A program made the position numbers and the translations under genes. From Hyphomonas beringensis (GTDB taxonomy: Bacteria > Pseudomonadota > Alphaproteobacteria > Caulobacterales > Hyphomonadaceae), in contig NZ_AWFF01000044.1 of assembly GCF_000682755.1 (NCBI RefSeq), positions 1-40,294 on the forward strand: a DNA stretch of 40,294 nucleotides, in the 5' to 3' direction. Within the stretch, counting starts at the first letter, position 1. Every line of letters starts with the position of its first letter. The notes beneath the pieces were generated by a model, which ran no database searches, was not told the DNA's origin, and worked only from the letters and a program-made list of their open reading frames with translations. Shown in pieces: positions 25,024 to 35,579 of the stretch.

Positions 25024-28000
25024 ATGGGGAATTCCTTTGGCTCCCTCCGCAAGATCGCAATGCTTCCGGTCTGGCTGCTGGTCGCATTTCTGGCGGTCAT
25101 GGTCATTTCCGTCCCGCTGGATCTGAAGAACCAGTGGATCTTTGGCCTGGGTGTGATGGTTGCGGCTTTTTTCGTAAGCCGTAGCAAATCCCGCCGGGGC
25201 ACTCTTGTGCTGGGCGGTATCGCACTCCTTGTTTCTACCCGGTATATCTGGTGGCGGACAACCCACACGCTTGAGTTCGATACGCCGATCGAGTTCGTAC
25301 TGGGCACCGGCCTCTACCTGGCCGAGCTATATGCCTGGTTCATCATGCTGCTGGGCCTGATACAGACAAGCTGGCCGCTGCACCGTCCGGTCGTGGAGAT
25401 GAAGGGCGAACCGTCGGAATGGCCGACGGTGGATGTCTATATCCCGACCTATAATGAAAGCCTGGAGATTGTCCGCAATACGGTGTTCGCCGCCATGGAC
25501 ATGGATTATCCGGCTGACCGCTATCGTGTCTTCATCCTGGATGATGGCCGCCGCGAGGAATTCCGCGAATTCGCTCGCGAAGCCAATTGCGGGTATCTTA
25601 CGCGTACAGACAACAAGCACGCCAAGGCGGGCAACCTGAACGCCGCCATGAAGAAGACCGACGGCGACCTGATCGTCGTGTTCGACTGTGACCACGTGCC
25701 GACACGCGCCTTCCTGCAGCTGACAATTGGCTGGTTCCAGAGAGATCCGAAGCTGGCGCTGTTGCAGACGCCGCACCATTTCTATTCCCCTGATCCGGTT
25801 CAGCGTAACCTTGGCAGTGTCGAGGACCTGCCGGGGGAGGGCGACCTGTTCTATGGCCCCGTGCAGAGCGGGAACGACCTTTGGAACGCAACCTTCTTCT
25901 GCGGCTCCTGTGCGATCATTCGCCGTGAAGCCCTGATGCAGACCAATGGGTTTGCCGGGGAAACCGTCACCGAAGACGCACATACCGCCTTGAAACTGCA
26001 GCGCATGGGCTGGAACACGGCCTATATTTCTGCGCGCCTGTCTGCCGGTCTCGCGACCGAGCGCCTGATCCTTCACATCGGTCAGCGTATCCGCTGGGCG
26101 CGGGGCATGACGCAGATTTTCCGTATCGACAATCCGCTGCTGGGCAAGGGACTGAAGCTGCCGCAGAGGCTTTGTTACCTCAACGCGATGATGCACTTCC
26201 AGTTTCCGCTGCCGCGCATCGTGTTCCTGACGGCGCCGCTGGCTTATCTGATTGCGGGGCAGAATATCATTCACGCCTCCGCTGCGCTGATCTTCGCGTA
26301 TGCCTTGCCGCACCTTTATATCTCGACCCTGTCCAGTGAACGGACACAGGGCGGAGACCGCCGCCCGTTCTGGGGGGAGATCTACGAGACACTGCTGGCA
26401 TTCCATCTGGTCAAGCCAACCGTGCTGACGCTGCTCCAGCCCCGCAAGGGCAAGTTCAACGTGACCGACAAGGGCGATCTGCTGGACAAGACCTATTTCG
26501 ATCTGGACGCCGTGAAGCCACACATGTGGACCATCGGCCTGATGATCTTTGGTATCGTTTTCGGAACCGGCCGTCTGCTGATCTTTGCCGAGCCGGGCAA
26601 TATGCCGATCGGCACATTGGTGCTGAATGTCGGCTGGGCCACGTTCAGCCTGATTATCCTGCTGGCCGCCGTGTCGGTTGCCCGCGAGACACGTCAGGTG
26701 CGCGAGCATATCCGGATTGACCAGGCGCTTCAGGCGACGCTCTACCGGGATGACGGATACGTCTTCGACTGTTCAACACTGGACTTTTCGATGGGGGGCG
26801 TTGCCGTCAGACTGCCGGAAGGCATGGACCTGACCGGCCATACGATCAACAGCATTTCCATTCCGATGGGGGATGATACGCTGACCGTTCCGGTCGAAGC
26901 CATCCGTACCGATGGCGGCATTTTGCGCCTGCGCTTTGAGCAGCTGGACCAGCTCCACGCACGGCAACTCGTTCGTGCCGTGATGGGCCGGGCTGATGCC
27001 TGGCAGCCGAGCGAACCGCGCGAGCCTGTTTCCGGGATGCGCTCAATCAAGGATATTGTGGGAGTCGATGTTGTGACCCTTAAACGCATTCTCGGGCCGT
27101 CTCTGGGCCGGGTTCCTGTCACCCTGACGGCGATTGCCGCATTGTGCGTGCTGGCGGGCACTCTGGCGCCGTCCTATGCGCAGGAAGCGCCGCCTGTATC
27201 CCAGGGCCCTGTGACACAGGAACTGGGCGATGGACTGCGCGCTGATCGCATGACACTGGAAAACCTGTCGATCCGCTCTCCCATCCGCTTGCAGGGGACG
27301 CGGGCCGAAATCGGTATTCCGTTTGGTATGCGTGCTGACGAAGTGGTCACAGAGGCATCTGTTACGGTCAACATGGCGTATTCTCCGGCTCTGCTGGGGG
27401 ATCTCAGCCAGCTGGTCGTGATGCTGAATGGGGAAGTGATCCAGACGGTGAAACTGCTGCCGAGCGGCGCTGATGGTACGACGCTGGAGCTGGAGATTGA
27501 ACCGGCCCTGTTCCTTCCGGGCGAAAACCAGCTGAACTTCCGTTTCCTGGGCCATTATGCCACCGATTGTGAAGACCCGTTCCACTCATCCCTCTGGATG
27601 AACATTTCCAATGAGCGCACCTTTCTGGATGTGAAGGTGCAGCAGCTGAAATTCCCACCAGACCTCAGCAAGCTGCCGGCGCCCTTCTTTGACGCGCATG
27701 ACTCCATGCCGCTGGACCTGCCTTTCGTGATGGCCGCCCGACCGACGGATGGCGAGCTGGAAGCGGCCGGGACGATTGCCTCCTGGCTGGGCAGCCTGGC
27801 CAGCTATCGCGGGTTCCGCTTCACGCCGCAAAGCGGTGTGCTGCCGGAAGGCAATGCAATCGTTTTTCTGGATCCCCAGAACAGCCTGCCGGGCATTGAT
27901 CGCCAGATTACCGGACCCGAAATTGCCGTTGTGCCGAACCCTGCCGATGAATTCGGCCAGCTTCTGCTGATCATGGGTCGTACGGATGCGGAGCTGAAAC

Positions 28001-29355
28001 AGGCCGCTGCCGGCCTCGCCTTTGCCAGCGGTTTTGTGGGTGGCCAGGATCTTTCCATGAATGAGTTCCGCGTGCCCGCGTTTGATCGCTATGCCGCCCC
28101 GCGCTGGCTGCCGACGGATCGCAAGGTTGCGCTGTCTGAGATCACCGAGCCTTATGCGCTTGAAGCCCGCGGCCTGCCGCCAGGCCCGCTGAGCACGCAA
28201 TTCCGTGTCGCACCGGACCTGTTCTTCTGGCCCGGTAATGGCGGGAAGGTGGAGCTTGGCTACCGCTATCCTGCTGCACCCTGGCTGGATCGCGCGGCTT
28301 CGCGTCTGGACGTGTCGCTGAACAACAACTTCCTTGAAACGCTGCCGCTGGGCGGTGACAGCGTGCTCAATCGCCTCGTGAAAGGCGCTCAGACGGTTTC
28401 TGAGGAGCGTAAGGCAAAAGTAACGCTGCCCCGATACAACCTGTTTGGACAGAATGAGCTGGTCTTCGACTACAACCTCATCCTGGCTGACAAGAGCGAG
28501 TGTACGGGCATGATACCTACCAATGTTGCCGTGAGCGTTCTGGGCGATAGCCAGATTGATTTCACAGGCGCACATCATGCGATTCTGATGCCGGACCTGG
28601 CCCCCTTTGCCGGGGCGGGATACCCGTTCACGATCCGCCCGGACCTGGCGGAAACGGCCGTTCTGATGCCGCGTGACGCCGATGCCGCAACGATTGAAAC
28701 CTTTCTGGTGCTGATGGGCCGCTTCGGTGACTCCACCGGCGCGCCAACTGTACGTGCGCGGGTAACGCGTGAAGTGAACGCAGACCGCATGCGTGATGAA
28801 GACATTCTGGTCATCGGCCCGGTTAGCCTGGGCAATGAGGCCGGCCTGTTCCGCGGTGCGCCTGTGTCATTTGCTGGTGGCCAGATCCATGTGCCTGCGG
28901 ACAGCCTGATGGACCGTTTGGGCAACATGGTTTCCACCCGTAAACACAATAAGGCCGACGAGGCCAATGACACGCTGATGGCTGCGGACGATTTCACCGG
29001 CATGATCGGTTTTGAATCCCCCTTCGCGGAAAGCCGCAGCGTCGTGGCCGTTCTTGGCAGCGATACATCGCGCCTGCCTGGCATGATCTACGCGCTGGAA
29101 GAGATTGACGTGATTGCAGACGTGCAGGGCGACCTGTCCATCGTACACGGCGATGGCATGGCCAGCTATATGATCGGATCAAGCTATTGGGTCAGCGATC
29201 TGCCCTGGTGGCTCGCCTTTGCCTTCTGGATGAGCGGCAGACCGCTCTTCATGGTGATCAGTGGTGTGATCGTTGCCCTGATTGTTGCCGGGCCGGTTTA
29301 CGCGCTGCTGAAGCGTCAGGAACGTCGCCGCCTGCAAGATATGGATAGTGAGTGA
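25024..29355 (+). CDS. bcsAB: Fused cellulose synthase BcsA-BcsB
   Basis: 1443 aa, one frame, as in Komagataeibacter-type synthases. Residues 10-120 hold about four membrane helices. The family-2 glycosyltransferase has D-D-G (173-175), D-C-D (221-223), F-F-C-G-S (291-295), T-E-D (316-318) and Q-R-I-R-W (354-358), all intact. A C-terminal PilZ domain has the c-di-GMP motif R-E-H-I-R (560-564) with D-F-S-M-G-G (587-592). The BcsB part starts near residue 685 with an internal hydrophobic signal-like segment (about 697-720, ending S-Y-A-Q), then the periplasmic domains and a C-terminal membrane helix (about 1400-1425). It polymerises UDP-glucose to beta-1,4-glucan and passes it over the inner membrane. 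Whether it is cleaved at the junction is unknown. Confidence 0.97.
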   Translation: MGNSFGSLRKIAMLPVWLLVAFLAVMVISVPLDLKNQWIFGLGVMVAAFFVSRSKSRRGTLVLGGIALLVSTRYIWWRTTHTLEFDTPIEFVLGTGLYLAELYAWFIMLLGLIQTSWPLHRPVVEMKGEPSEWPTVDVYIPTYNESLEIVRNTVFAAMDMDYPADRYRVFILDDGRREEFREFAREANCGYLTRTDNKHAKAGNLNAAMKKTDGDLIVVFDCDHVPTRAFLQLTIGWFQRDPKLALLQTPHHFYSPDPVQRNLGSVEDLPGEGDLFYGPVQSGNDLWNATFFCGSCAIIRREALMQTNGFAGETVTEDAHTALKLQRMGWNTAYISARLSAGLATERLILHIGQRIRWARGMTQIFRIDNPLLGKGLKLPQRLCYLNAMMHFQFPLPRIVFLTAPLAYLIAGQNIIHASAALIFAYALPHLYISTLSSERTQGGDRRPFWGEIYETLLAFHLVKPTVLTLLQPRKGKFNVTDKGDLLDKTYFDLDAVKPHMWTIGLMIFGIVFGTGRLLIFAEPGNMPIGTLVLNVGWATFSLIILLAAVSVARETRQVREHIRIDQALQATLYRDDGYVFDCSTLDFSMGGVAVRLPEGMDLTGHTINSISIPMGDDTLTVPVEAIRTDGGILRLRFEQLDQLHARQLVRAVMGRADAWQPSEPREPVSGMRSIKDIVGVDVVTLKRILGPSLGRVPVTLTAIAALCVLAGTLAPSYAQEAPPVSQGPVTQELGDGLRADRMTLENLSIRSPIRLQGTRAEIGIPFGMRADEVVTEASVTVNMAYSPALLGDLSQLVVMLNGEVIQTVKLLPSGADGTTLELEIEPALFLPGENQLNFRFLGHYATDCEDPFHSSLWMNISNERTFLDVKVQQLKFPPDLSKLPAPFFDAHDSMPLDLPFVMAARPTDGELEAAGTIASWLGSLASYRGFRFTPQSGVLPEGNAIVFLDPQNSLPGIDRQITGPEIAVVPNPADEFGQLLLIMGRTDAELKQAAAGLAFASGFVGGQDLSMNEFRVPAFDRYAAPRWLPTDRKVALSEITEPYALEARGLPPGPLSTQFRVAPDLFFWPGNGGKVELGYRYPAAPWLDRAASRLDVSLNNNFLETLPLGGDSVLNRLVKGAQTVSEERKAKVTLPRYNLFGQNELVFDYNLILADKSECTGMIPTNVAVSVLGDSQIDFTGAHHAILMPDLAPFAGAGYPFTIRPDLAETAVLMPRDADAATIETFLVLMGRFGDSTGAPTVRARVTREVNADRMRDEDILVIGPVSLGNEAGLFRGAPVSFAGGQIHVPADSLMDRLGNMVSTRKHNKADEANDTLMAADDFTGMIGFESPFAESRSVVAVLGSDTSRLPGMIYALEEIDVIADVQGDLSIVHGDGMASYMIGSSYWVSDLPWWLAFAFWMSGRPLFMVISGVIVALIVAGPVYALLKRQERRRLQDMDSE

Positions 29356-32300
29356 TGAGAAAAACGCATCTGACTGCTCTCGCTCTCGCCAGTGTGATCG
29401 CCGCCCAAGTGGATGGCGGTCAGGCTGTCGCGGAAAGTGCGGGTGTGGAAACACTTCTGCAGCAAGCGAAATACTGGGAGAGCCGAGGCCAGCATAACCG
29501 CGCCAAGGAAAGCTATAAGCGCGTGCTGGAACTGGACCCGCAAAACACGGTGGCCAAACAGGCGCTTGAGTTCAATGCTGCCAAGACGGTGCTGACGGTT
29601 CCGGTCGCCAGCACCATGGCGGCGGAGCCTGAGCAGAAGACGAACGCCAAGCCTGCGCCCACACCCAAACGCGTAGCTGCGCCAAAGCCCAATCCGGCAG
29701 GCGATGCGCGCGCAGCCGGGTTCAAGGCGCTGGAAGCCGGCAATCTGGATCTCGCCGAGAAATCCTTCAATCGGGCCCGCAGCCTGTCGCCGAAGGATTC
29801 TGACGTTCTGGGCGGACTGGGCGTGGTGCAGCTGCGCCGCGGCAATTTCGTTGCGGCGAAGGAGCTGCTGGGGCAGGCCCGCAAGCTGGGCAGTTCAGAT
29901 AAATGGGACCAAGCCTATGCGTCGGCTGACTTTTTTGCGCGTGTAAATGAAGCGTCCGCCGCGCTGGAGGCACGCGACCTTGATAAGGCGCTGTCGATTT
30001 CTGAAAACCTTGTACGTTCCGGCGATGGCGATCAGGCGATTGCCTATGGTCTGCTGTCTGACGTTCTGGACGAACTGGGGCGCTATGGCGAGGCGGCACA
30101 AGCTGCCCGCACGGCGCTGCGCATGCCGGGGCTGGAGCAGGGTTTCGCTGATCAGCTGCGCATGAATGCGCTGCGCCGCGAAGCGGTTGATGCCGCCCAG
30201 CAGGGGCGCACGGTCGTGGCCGAGAAACTGTTCCAGGATGGCATGACATCCTATCCGAAAGATCCGTGGATCCGTTATGAATATGCACGCTTCCTGAATG
30301 GGCAGGGCAATGCCTGGCAGGCGCGTTCCGTCATGCAGTCACTGGCGGCATCAAATGATACCGAGCATCTTTATGCGGCAGCTTTGCTGGCCGAGCAGAT
30401 GGACATGGCAGGCGATGCGCAGGATCTGATCCGCCGCATCCCGGCCGCGGCCCGCACGCCGGAAATGCAGGAATTTGCCCTCAGCCTGACAGCGCAAACT
30501 GCGATTGATCGCGCGCAGCTTCTGGCCAAGCAGGGCCAGACGGCGCAGGCTGTTGCAGGCCTGAAGCAGATTGCGGCAACGGGCCGTTTGCCAGCCTATC
30601 GTCAGGCCGAAATCGCAGGCGTTCTCTATGAGCTGGGAGACCGCAGCGACGCAGTCACCATGGCGCAGGATCTGATGAAGCAGACCCTGTCCGACCCTGC
30701 AGCCTATGAACCAATTGTACGTATTCTGACATCAGAGGGCCAGACAGCCTTTGCCTATGGCGCAATCCAACGCGCGGATGAGGCTGCCGGGAACTCACCT
30801 GAGAAGCAAGCCGTTGTTGAGCGCATGCGCCGCATGATGGCGGTGATCGAAGCAGATAGCCTGCGCGAAGCCGGCAATTATGCACAAAGCTATGAAGTGC
30901 TGCAGACGGCCTGGCAGAAGGCCCCGGGGGATACCGATGTCCTGATGTCTCTGGCGCGTCTCTATCAGGCGGGCGGAATGGCTCTGCCTGCGGCGAAAAC
31001 ACTGCAGATGGTGCTGCAACAGGAACCGCGTAACAAGGATGCCCTGCTTGTGCTGGTCGATACGGCCAGCGTGGCCGGGGATGCAGACCTGGCGCGCAGT
31101 GCCTTTGAGCGCCTAGAAGCTCTGGATCCGGACAATTACGAAATCTATCTGGCCGCTGCCCGTATGGAGCAACAGGCCGGACGCGACCGCGCGGCCCGTA
31201 AATATCTGGAAAAGGCTCGTGATCTTTATGAGGCCCAAACCGGGGAGACCGGCGGGGGCTTCAGCAGCTCGAACCCGTTTGCCAATCGTGCCATGGGCGG
31301 CAATCCGTTTGCCGCGCCTGCCGCGCCCAACCCGTTTGACACAAAGGCACTCGTTTCCAGCAATACGACTTCCACCAATCCGTGGCAGCTGGCCTCAGCG
31401 TCAACGGGCCCGGCCTATGGCCAGGCGCAGACGGCGCCTTCCAGCCTGCCGGGTGGAAGTACGCCACGTATGCAGACAATTTCCGTCGACCAGAATACGG
31501 GCAGCTTCGGCAATACAGACCCGGTTCTGGCAGGCATTGCCGCAGACCTTGCGGAGCTGGATGCCGAGACGGGAGCCCGTATTGATGTCAGCACGCATTA
31601 TCGTGACCGGTCAGGGGAATCCGGTCTTAGTGCGCTCAACGAACTTGGCGGCACGGTTGAGTATTCGACCGGCTTTGCGGATGGGCGCGTCTTTGCGTCT
31701 GCCCATGCCGTATCGATCGATGCCGGCGAAGTGGGCCCTGACAGCCAGCTGAAATTCGGCCGTAATGGCCTGCTGCAGGCACGCGGGATTGTCGGCGAGT
31801 ATGAGGCCGTTCTGGCGGATCCGGGTACGCAGCATGAGGCGGGTGTCGCGCTGACAGCCGGCTATCGCGGCGAATATCTGAACATGGATATTGGCGTCAC
31901 GCCTCTGGGCTTCCAGAAGACCCGCGCGCAGGGCGGCATTTCCTATGAACCAAAATTCGGACAATACACGACCGGTAAAGCATGGGCAGAGTATCGCCCG
32001 GTTACGGACAGTGTCTTGTCCTATGCGGGCACGACCGACCCTGTAACGGGGGAATTCTGGGGCGCAGTCATGCGCTCTGAGGCGGGCGTGTCGCTTTCCT
32101 ATGAGCGGGATGGGTCAGGCTTCTATGCCGAAGGCTCCTATGCCGATTATGCTGGCGAGAATGTCAAACGGAATACCGGCATTCAGCTGAACGCGGGCGG
32201 TTACCTGCTGGCGCGCAAGGGGGAGTTCTCCGATCTCACCGTGGGCGTGAACGGCAACTATCAGGCCTTCAACGACAATCACAATCTCTTCACCTCCGGC

Positions 32301-32681
32301 TATGGCGGCTATTTCAGCCCACAGAGTTTCCTGAGTGTCAGCTTCCCGATCCGGTATGCCTATACGCGCGACCGGCTGGAGGCGAAGGCCAGCATCACGC
32401 CGGGCTATCAGAGCTTTGAGCAGGACCGCGAGCCATTCTATCCGACAGATCCGACCTCCATGTTCGAGGTGGGCTTCCTGTCCTTCCTGAATGATGATGT
32501 GCAGGCCTATCATGATAGCAGCAGCGAAACCGGCTTTGGTGTCAATCTGAACGGATCGACCTATTTCCAGGTGGCGCCGGGCACAAGCATTGGCGGCGAA
32601 GTGCGCCTCAACACCTTTGGCGAATATAATGAATTCCAGACCCTTTTCGGAATCCGTCAGAACTTCGGAGTGACCAAATGA
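29355..32681 (+). CDS. bcsC: BcsC outer-membrane cellulose export channel with TPR repeats
   Basis: 1108 aa from the ATG at 29355, which overlaps the bcsAB stop (TGATG); a GTG one codon earlier is possible. A signal peptide spans about 1-26 (A-V-A/E-S). Residues about 30-640 are tandem TPR helices; a linker with three N-P-F motifs and Ser/Thr-rich sequence follows (640-720); the last 360 residues form the beta-barrel domain of the BcsC family (G-G-T-V-E-Y-S-T-G-F-A-D-G region to the end F-G-I-R-Q-N-F-G-V-T-K). The TPR part binds the periplasmic glucan, the barrel exports it. Confidence 0.95.
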   Translation: MRKTHLTALALASVIAAQVDGGQAVAESAGVETLLQQAKYWESRGQHNRAKESYKRVLELDPQNTVAKQALEFNAAKTVLTVPVASTMAAEPEQKTNAKPAPTPKRVAAPKPNPAGDARAAGFKALEAGNLDLAEKSFNRARSLSPKDSDVLGGLGVVQLRRGNFVAAKELLGQARKLGSSDKWDQAYASADFFARVNEASAALEARDLDKALSISENLVRSGDGDQAIAYGLLSDVLDELGRYGEAAQAARTALRMPGLEQGFADQLRMNALRREAVDAAQQGRTVVAEKLFQDGMTSYPKDPWIRYEYARFLNGQGNAWQARSVMQSLAASNDTEHLYAAALLAEQMDMAGDAQDLIRRIPAAARTPEMQEFALSLTAQTAIDRAQLLAKQGQTAQAVAGLKQIAATGRLPAYRQAEIAGVLYELGDRSDAVTMAQDLMKQTLSDPAAYEPIVRILTSEGQTAFAYGAIQRADEAAGNSPEKQAVVERMRRMMAVIEADSLREAGNYAQSYEVLQTAWQKAPGDTDVLMSLARLYQAGGMALPAAKTLQMVLQQEPRNKDALLVLVDTASVAGDADLARSAFERLEALDPDNYEIYLAAARMEQQAGRDRAARKYLEKARDLYEAQTGETGGGFSSSNPFANRAMGGNPFAAPAAPNPFDTKALVSSNTTSTNPWQLASASTGPAYGQAQTAPSSLPGGSTPRMQTISVDQNTGSFGNTDPVLAGIAADLAELDAETGARIDVSTHYRDRSGESGLSALNELGGTVEYSTGFADGRVFASAHAVSIDAGEVGPDSQLKFGRNGLLQARGIVGEYEAVLADPGTQHEAGVALTAGYRGEYLNMDIGVTPLGFQKTRAQGGISYEPKFGQYTTGKAWAEYRPVTDSVLSYAGTTDPVTGEFWGAVMRSEAGVSLSYERDGSGFYAEGSYADYAGENVKRNTGIQLNAGGYLLARKGEFSDLTVGVNGNYQAFNDNHNLFTSGYGGYFSPQSFLSVSFPIRYAYTRDRLEAKASITPGYQSFEQDREPFYPTDPTSMFEVGFLSFLNDDVQAYHDSSSETGFGVNLNGSTYFQVAPGTSIGGEVRLNTFGEYNEFQTLFGIRQNFGVTK

Positions 32682-33148
32682 TCCTGAGCGGCAAGAAAAG
32701 CCATGTGCCAGCGAATGACCGCGTGATGGCGACATCTCTCAGTATAGAAACGCTTCTGACCTTGCTGATCGAGGAGGTGACCTCCAGCGCCACGCAGGAG
32801 CAGATGGACATGTTTCTGGCCTCTGTCGGGCGCCGCCTTGCTGCGCTGGACCCGCTGACGGGCCTCAGCGATGTCGAGGAAATCGAAGGCGCCGTGAATG
32901 CGCTCTGGCACCAGCTGGGATGGGGACATGTCATCTTTGATCTGGATGATGGCGGGATCGACATCATGCACAGGAATCCACCAACCAGCGTAGGCCAGGA
33001 TGGCGGCATTCCATGGGATGTGATCATGCCCCCCTTGTTGCAGGGGGCCTATGCGGCCTGGTTCCATGCGCTGTCAGGCAATGATGCCTTGCGCACTGTG
33101 ATCACGAAATGCGAACCAGGACTCATCGAGCTGCGTCATGCGCCTTGA
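32678..33148 (+). CDS. bcsD: BcsD, periplasmic cellulose crystallisation subunit
   Basis: 156 aa, the same length as Komagataeibacter BcsD. Shared features include the L-G-W-G-H-V-I-F-D-L core, followed by a P-P-L-L-Q-G-A-Y-A-A-W segment. BcsD forms an octameric ring that orders glucan chains in the periplasm; no signal peptide is seen, in line with other BcsD proteins. The ATG overlaps the end of bcsC (ATGA) and the stop overlaps bcsZ by 11 nt. A later ATG (32726) is a possible alternative start. Confidence 0.88.
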   Translation: MILSGKKSHVPANDRVMATSLSIETLLTLLIEEVTSSATQEQMDMFLASVGRRLAALDPLTGLSDVEEIEGAVNALWHQLGWGHVIFDLDDGGIDIMHRNPPTSVGQDGGIPWDVIMPPLLQGAYAAWFHALSGNDALRTVITKCEPGLIELRHAP

Positions 33149-34193
33149 TCGCCGAGCCTTTCTGCACGGGGTGGCGCTGACCCTGATGACTGCTTGCGGA
33201 GAGCGCAGCCAGGCCGAACCGCCCTATGCCGAGACGGTTGCAGCCAGCAGCAATCTCGTTTCACCTTCCGGCAGCTTCATGAGCGATTGGGAAGCCTTCA
33301 AGGGCCTGTTCGTGAATGGCGAAGGCCGCGTCATCGATAATGGCAATGGCGGCATCAGTCACAGTGAAGGCCAGGGCTATGGCCTGTTGTTTGCGCAGGC
33401 GGCAGGGGATCAGGAAACCTTCCGAACACTGCATGCCTGGACAGAGGCCAATCTGGCCCGTCAGGATGTGAACCTCTATGCCTGGTTATATGACCCCTCC
33501 AAGGCGCAGGGCGTGGCAGATCCGAACAATGCGTCCGATGGCGACATTCTGATCGCCTGGGCGCTGATGCAGGCCGCCCGGCGCTGGGGTGAGGACGCCT
33601 ATGATGTGCGCGCCGGTGAAATCCGGAACGCCATTGCCCGGCATCTGATCGTCGAGCGCCATGACCGTATGGTTCTGCTGCCCGGCCTTAACGGCTTTGA
33701 CCATGATGATCGCACCGTCTTCAACCCGGCCTATTTTATCTGGTCAGCCTTCCAGGACTTTTCCGCCGGCGGCATGGACAAGTTCTGGACGCGGGTGATG
33801 GCGGACAGCCAGTGGCTGCTCTCTCAATCGGCCTTCGGCCCGCTGCAATTGCCGACGGACTGGTGCGAGCTGACGCGTGAAGGCGTTGTCCAGCCTGCCA
33901 ATGGATGGCCCGCGCGGTTCGGGTATGATGCGATCCGTATACCGCTCTATCTGCAGATGAATGGGCAACCGGTGCCGGCCCCGATCGAGACGTTCTGGGA
34001 ATCCTATCTCTCCGGCGGCCACAATGTGCCAGCCTGGATTGATGTGAATACCGGCGAAACGCCGGACTTCGGGCCGTCTGTCGGTGGGATGGCGGTGATT
34101 GCCGAAGCAACCGGGCGCAGCCTTGAGAGCACAGCCCTGCCGGATGATTATTATTCCGCCGTGCTGAAGATGCTGGTCGGTTTTATCCCATAA
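33138..34193 (+). CDS. bcsZ: BcsZ, glycoside hydrolase family 8 endo-beta-1,4-glucanase
   Basis: 351 aa. The N-terminus has a twin-arginine-like D-R-R-A-F-L and a lipobox-like M-T-A-C (Cys20), so export by Tat as a lipoprotein is possible. The family-8 acid is Glu77 in G-G-I-S-H-S-E-G-Q-G; the catalytic base in the family corresponds to Asp264 in R-F-G-Y-D-A-I-R. It cuts beta-1,4-glucan in the periplasm to relieve aberrant chains. Ends the operon; a bidirectional terminator follows. Confidence 0.93.
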   Translation: MRLDRRAFLHGVALTLMTACGERSQAEPPYAETVAASSNLVSPSGSFMSDWEAFKGLFVNGEGRVIDNGNGGISHSEGQGYGLLFAQAAGDQETFRTLHAWTEANLARQDVNLYAWLYDPSKAQGVADPNNASDGDILIAWALMQAARRWGEDAYDVRAGEIRNAIARHLIVERHDRMVLLPGLNGFDHDDRTVFNPAYFIWSAFQDFSAGGMDKFWTRVMADSQWLLSQSAFGPLQLPTDWCELTREGVVQPANGWPARFGYDAIRIPLYLQMNGQPVPAPIETFWESYLSGGHNVPAWIDVNTGETPDFGPSVGGMAVIAEATGRSLESTALPDDYYSAVLKMLVGFIP

Positions 34194-34220
34194 AAAAGCG
34201 GGCGACTGGCGCCCGCTTTT
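34193..34220. terminator. Bidirectional terminator between bcsZ and ald
   Basis: An A-tract, then GCGGGCG-actgg-CGCCCGC, then TTTT. It can end both the plus-strand cellulose operon and the minus-strand ald gene, which converge here. Confidence 0.88.
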
Positions 34221-34243
34221 CTATATGCATTCAGTATACGCCT

Positions 34244-35365
34244 TTAGGTGAGAGCGTCGGCGAGCGGCACGCTTTGGCTTTGCATGCCCAGGCTTTCGGC
34301 CACCGGCGCGCAGGTGATCTTGCCATTCCACACATTGAGGCCATCGGCGAGATGCGGATCGGCCTGCAGCGCGGCCTTCCAGCCCTTGTCCGCAATGCGC
34401 AGCGCATGGATCAGCGTCGCATTGTTGAGGGCATAGGTGGATGTGCGCGCCACGGCGCCCGGCATGTTGGCGACGCAGTAATGCACGATGTCGTCAACAA
34501 TATAGGTCGGGTTGTCATGCGTTGTGGCGTGTGATGTTTCAAAGCAGCCGCCCTGATCTATGGCGACATCCACCATGACTGCTCCGGGTTTCATCAGGGA
34601 CAGCATCTCTCGCGTGACAAGCTTCGGGGCGGCGGCGCCTGGCACCAGCACCGCGCCAACGACAAGGTCCGCTTCGGACAGTGCCTGTTCCAGGGTGGCC
34701 TTGGTGGAGTAGATGGTTTTCGCGCGGCCCTCGAAATGGGCATCGAGACGGTCCAGAACATCCGTGTTGCGGTCCAGAATGGTCACATCGGCATGCATGC
34801 CAACGGCCATTTGCGCCGCGTTGAAGCCAACGACTCCGCCGCCGATGACCAGCACATTTCCGGGGTGTACACCGGGCACGCCGCCCAGCAGAACACCGCG
34901 GCCGCCTTCATTCTTTTCCAGCGCAGATGCGCCGCATTGTATGGCAAGGCGGCCAGCAACCTGGCTCATCGGTTTGAGAAGGGGGAGGCCGCCATGACGG
35001 TCCGTGACCGTTTCATAAGCGATGCAGGTGGCGCCGGAGGCGATCAGGTCTTTGGTCTGTTCAGGGTCCGGCGCGAGGTGAAGATAGGTGTAGAGAATAT
35101 GATCCGGGGTAAGACGTTTGCGCTCGTCAGCGAGGGGCTCTTTGACCTTGATGATCATCGTGCTGTTGGCGAACACATCCTCGGCCGTGGGGGCTATCTC
35201 GGCGCCGATGGCGACATAGTCTTCATCGCTGGCTCCAATGCCGGCACCGGCCTGGGTTTCCACCAGCACGCTGTGGCCACGGGCGATGAACTCGCGCGCG
35301 CTTTCCGGCGTCAGGCCGACGCGGTATTCATGGTTCTTGATTTCCTTGGGGACACCGATCTTCAT
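34244..35365 (-). CDS. ald: Alanine dehydrogenase
   Basis: 373 aa from the ATG at 35365; the frame continues 29 codons upstream without a better start. Begins [10 protein letters not shown], the family start. Key residues: Arg15, Lys74 in I-I-K-V-K-E-P, His95 in Y-L-H-L-A-P, the NAD-binding G-G-G-V-V-G (about 175) and the D-V-A-I-D-Q-G-G segment with the catalytic aspartate. Interconverts L-alanine and pyruvate + NH3 with NAD. No Lrp-type regulator gene is beside it. Confidence 0.95.
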   Translation of the reverse strand: MKIGVPKEIKNHEYRVGLTPESAREFIARGHSVLVETQAGAGIGASDEDYVAIGAEIAPTAEDVFANSTMIIKVKEPLADERKRLTPDHILYTYLHLAPDPEQTKDLIASGATCIAYETVTDRHGGLPLLKPMSQVAGRLAIQCGASALEKNEGGRGVLLGGVPGVHPGNVLVIGGGVVGFNAAQMAVGMHADVTILDRNTDVLDRLDAHFEGRAKTIYSTKATLEQALSEADLVVGAVLVPGAAAPKLVTREMLSLMKPGAVMVDVAIDQGGCFETSHATTHDNPTYIVDDIVHYCVANMPGAVARTSTYALNNATLIHALRIADKGWKAALQADPHLADGLNVWNGKITCAPVAESLGMQSQSVPLADALT

Positions 35366-35579
35366 AATAAAATTCCTGCGAGGCCGAAAATAGGGGCGCT
35401 TCGTGCGCCGGATTTGCGGTTTCTTCGATATTACATTTCTCATTTCGCGCAAGACTTGGCATATTATTTCTTTCAGCGCCCCTTATAAGGAAAGGGCGTT
35501 CCCTTTTCGAGGAAACGCTCTGTATTTATTTGGAAAATAATGGATCAGGCGTGCCGCGCGGGCGCCCTGCGGCCATGCT
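35366..35579. other. Intergenic region between ald and the aminotransferase
   Basis: 214 nt without a gene. It must carry the ald promoter and the aminotransferase terminator on the minus strand. I see AT-rich sequence and a GC-rich stem-like segment (GCCGC...GCGGC, 35553-35573), but no convincing consensus promoter. Confidence 0.5.

Noticed and set aside
25327..28578. Long minus-strand frames across bcsAB
   Set aside because: Shadow frames of the synthase gene; no domain recognised.
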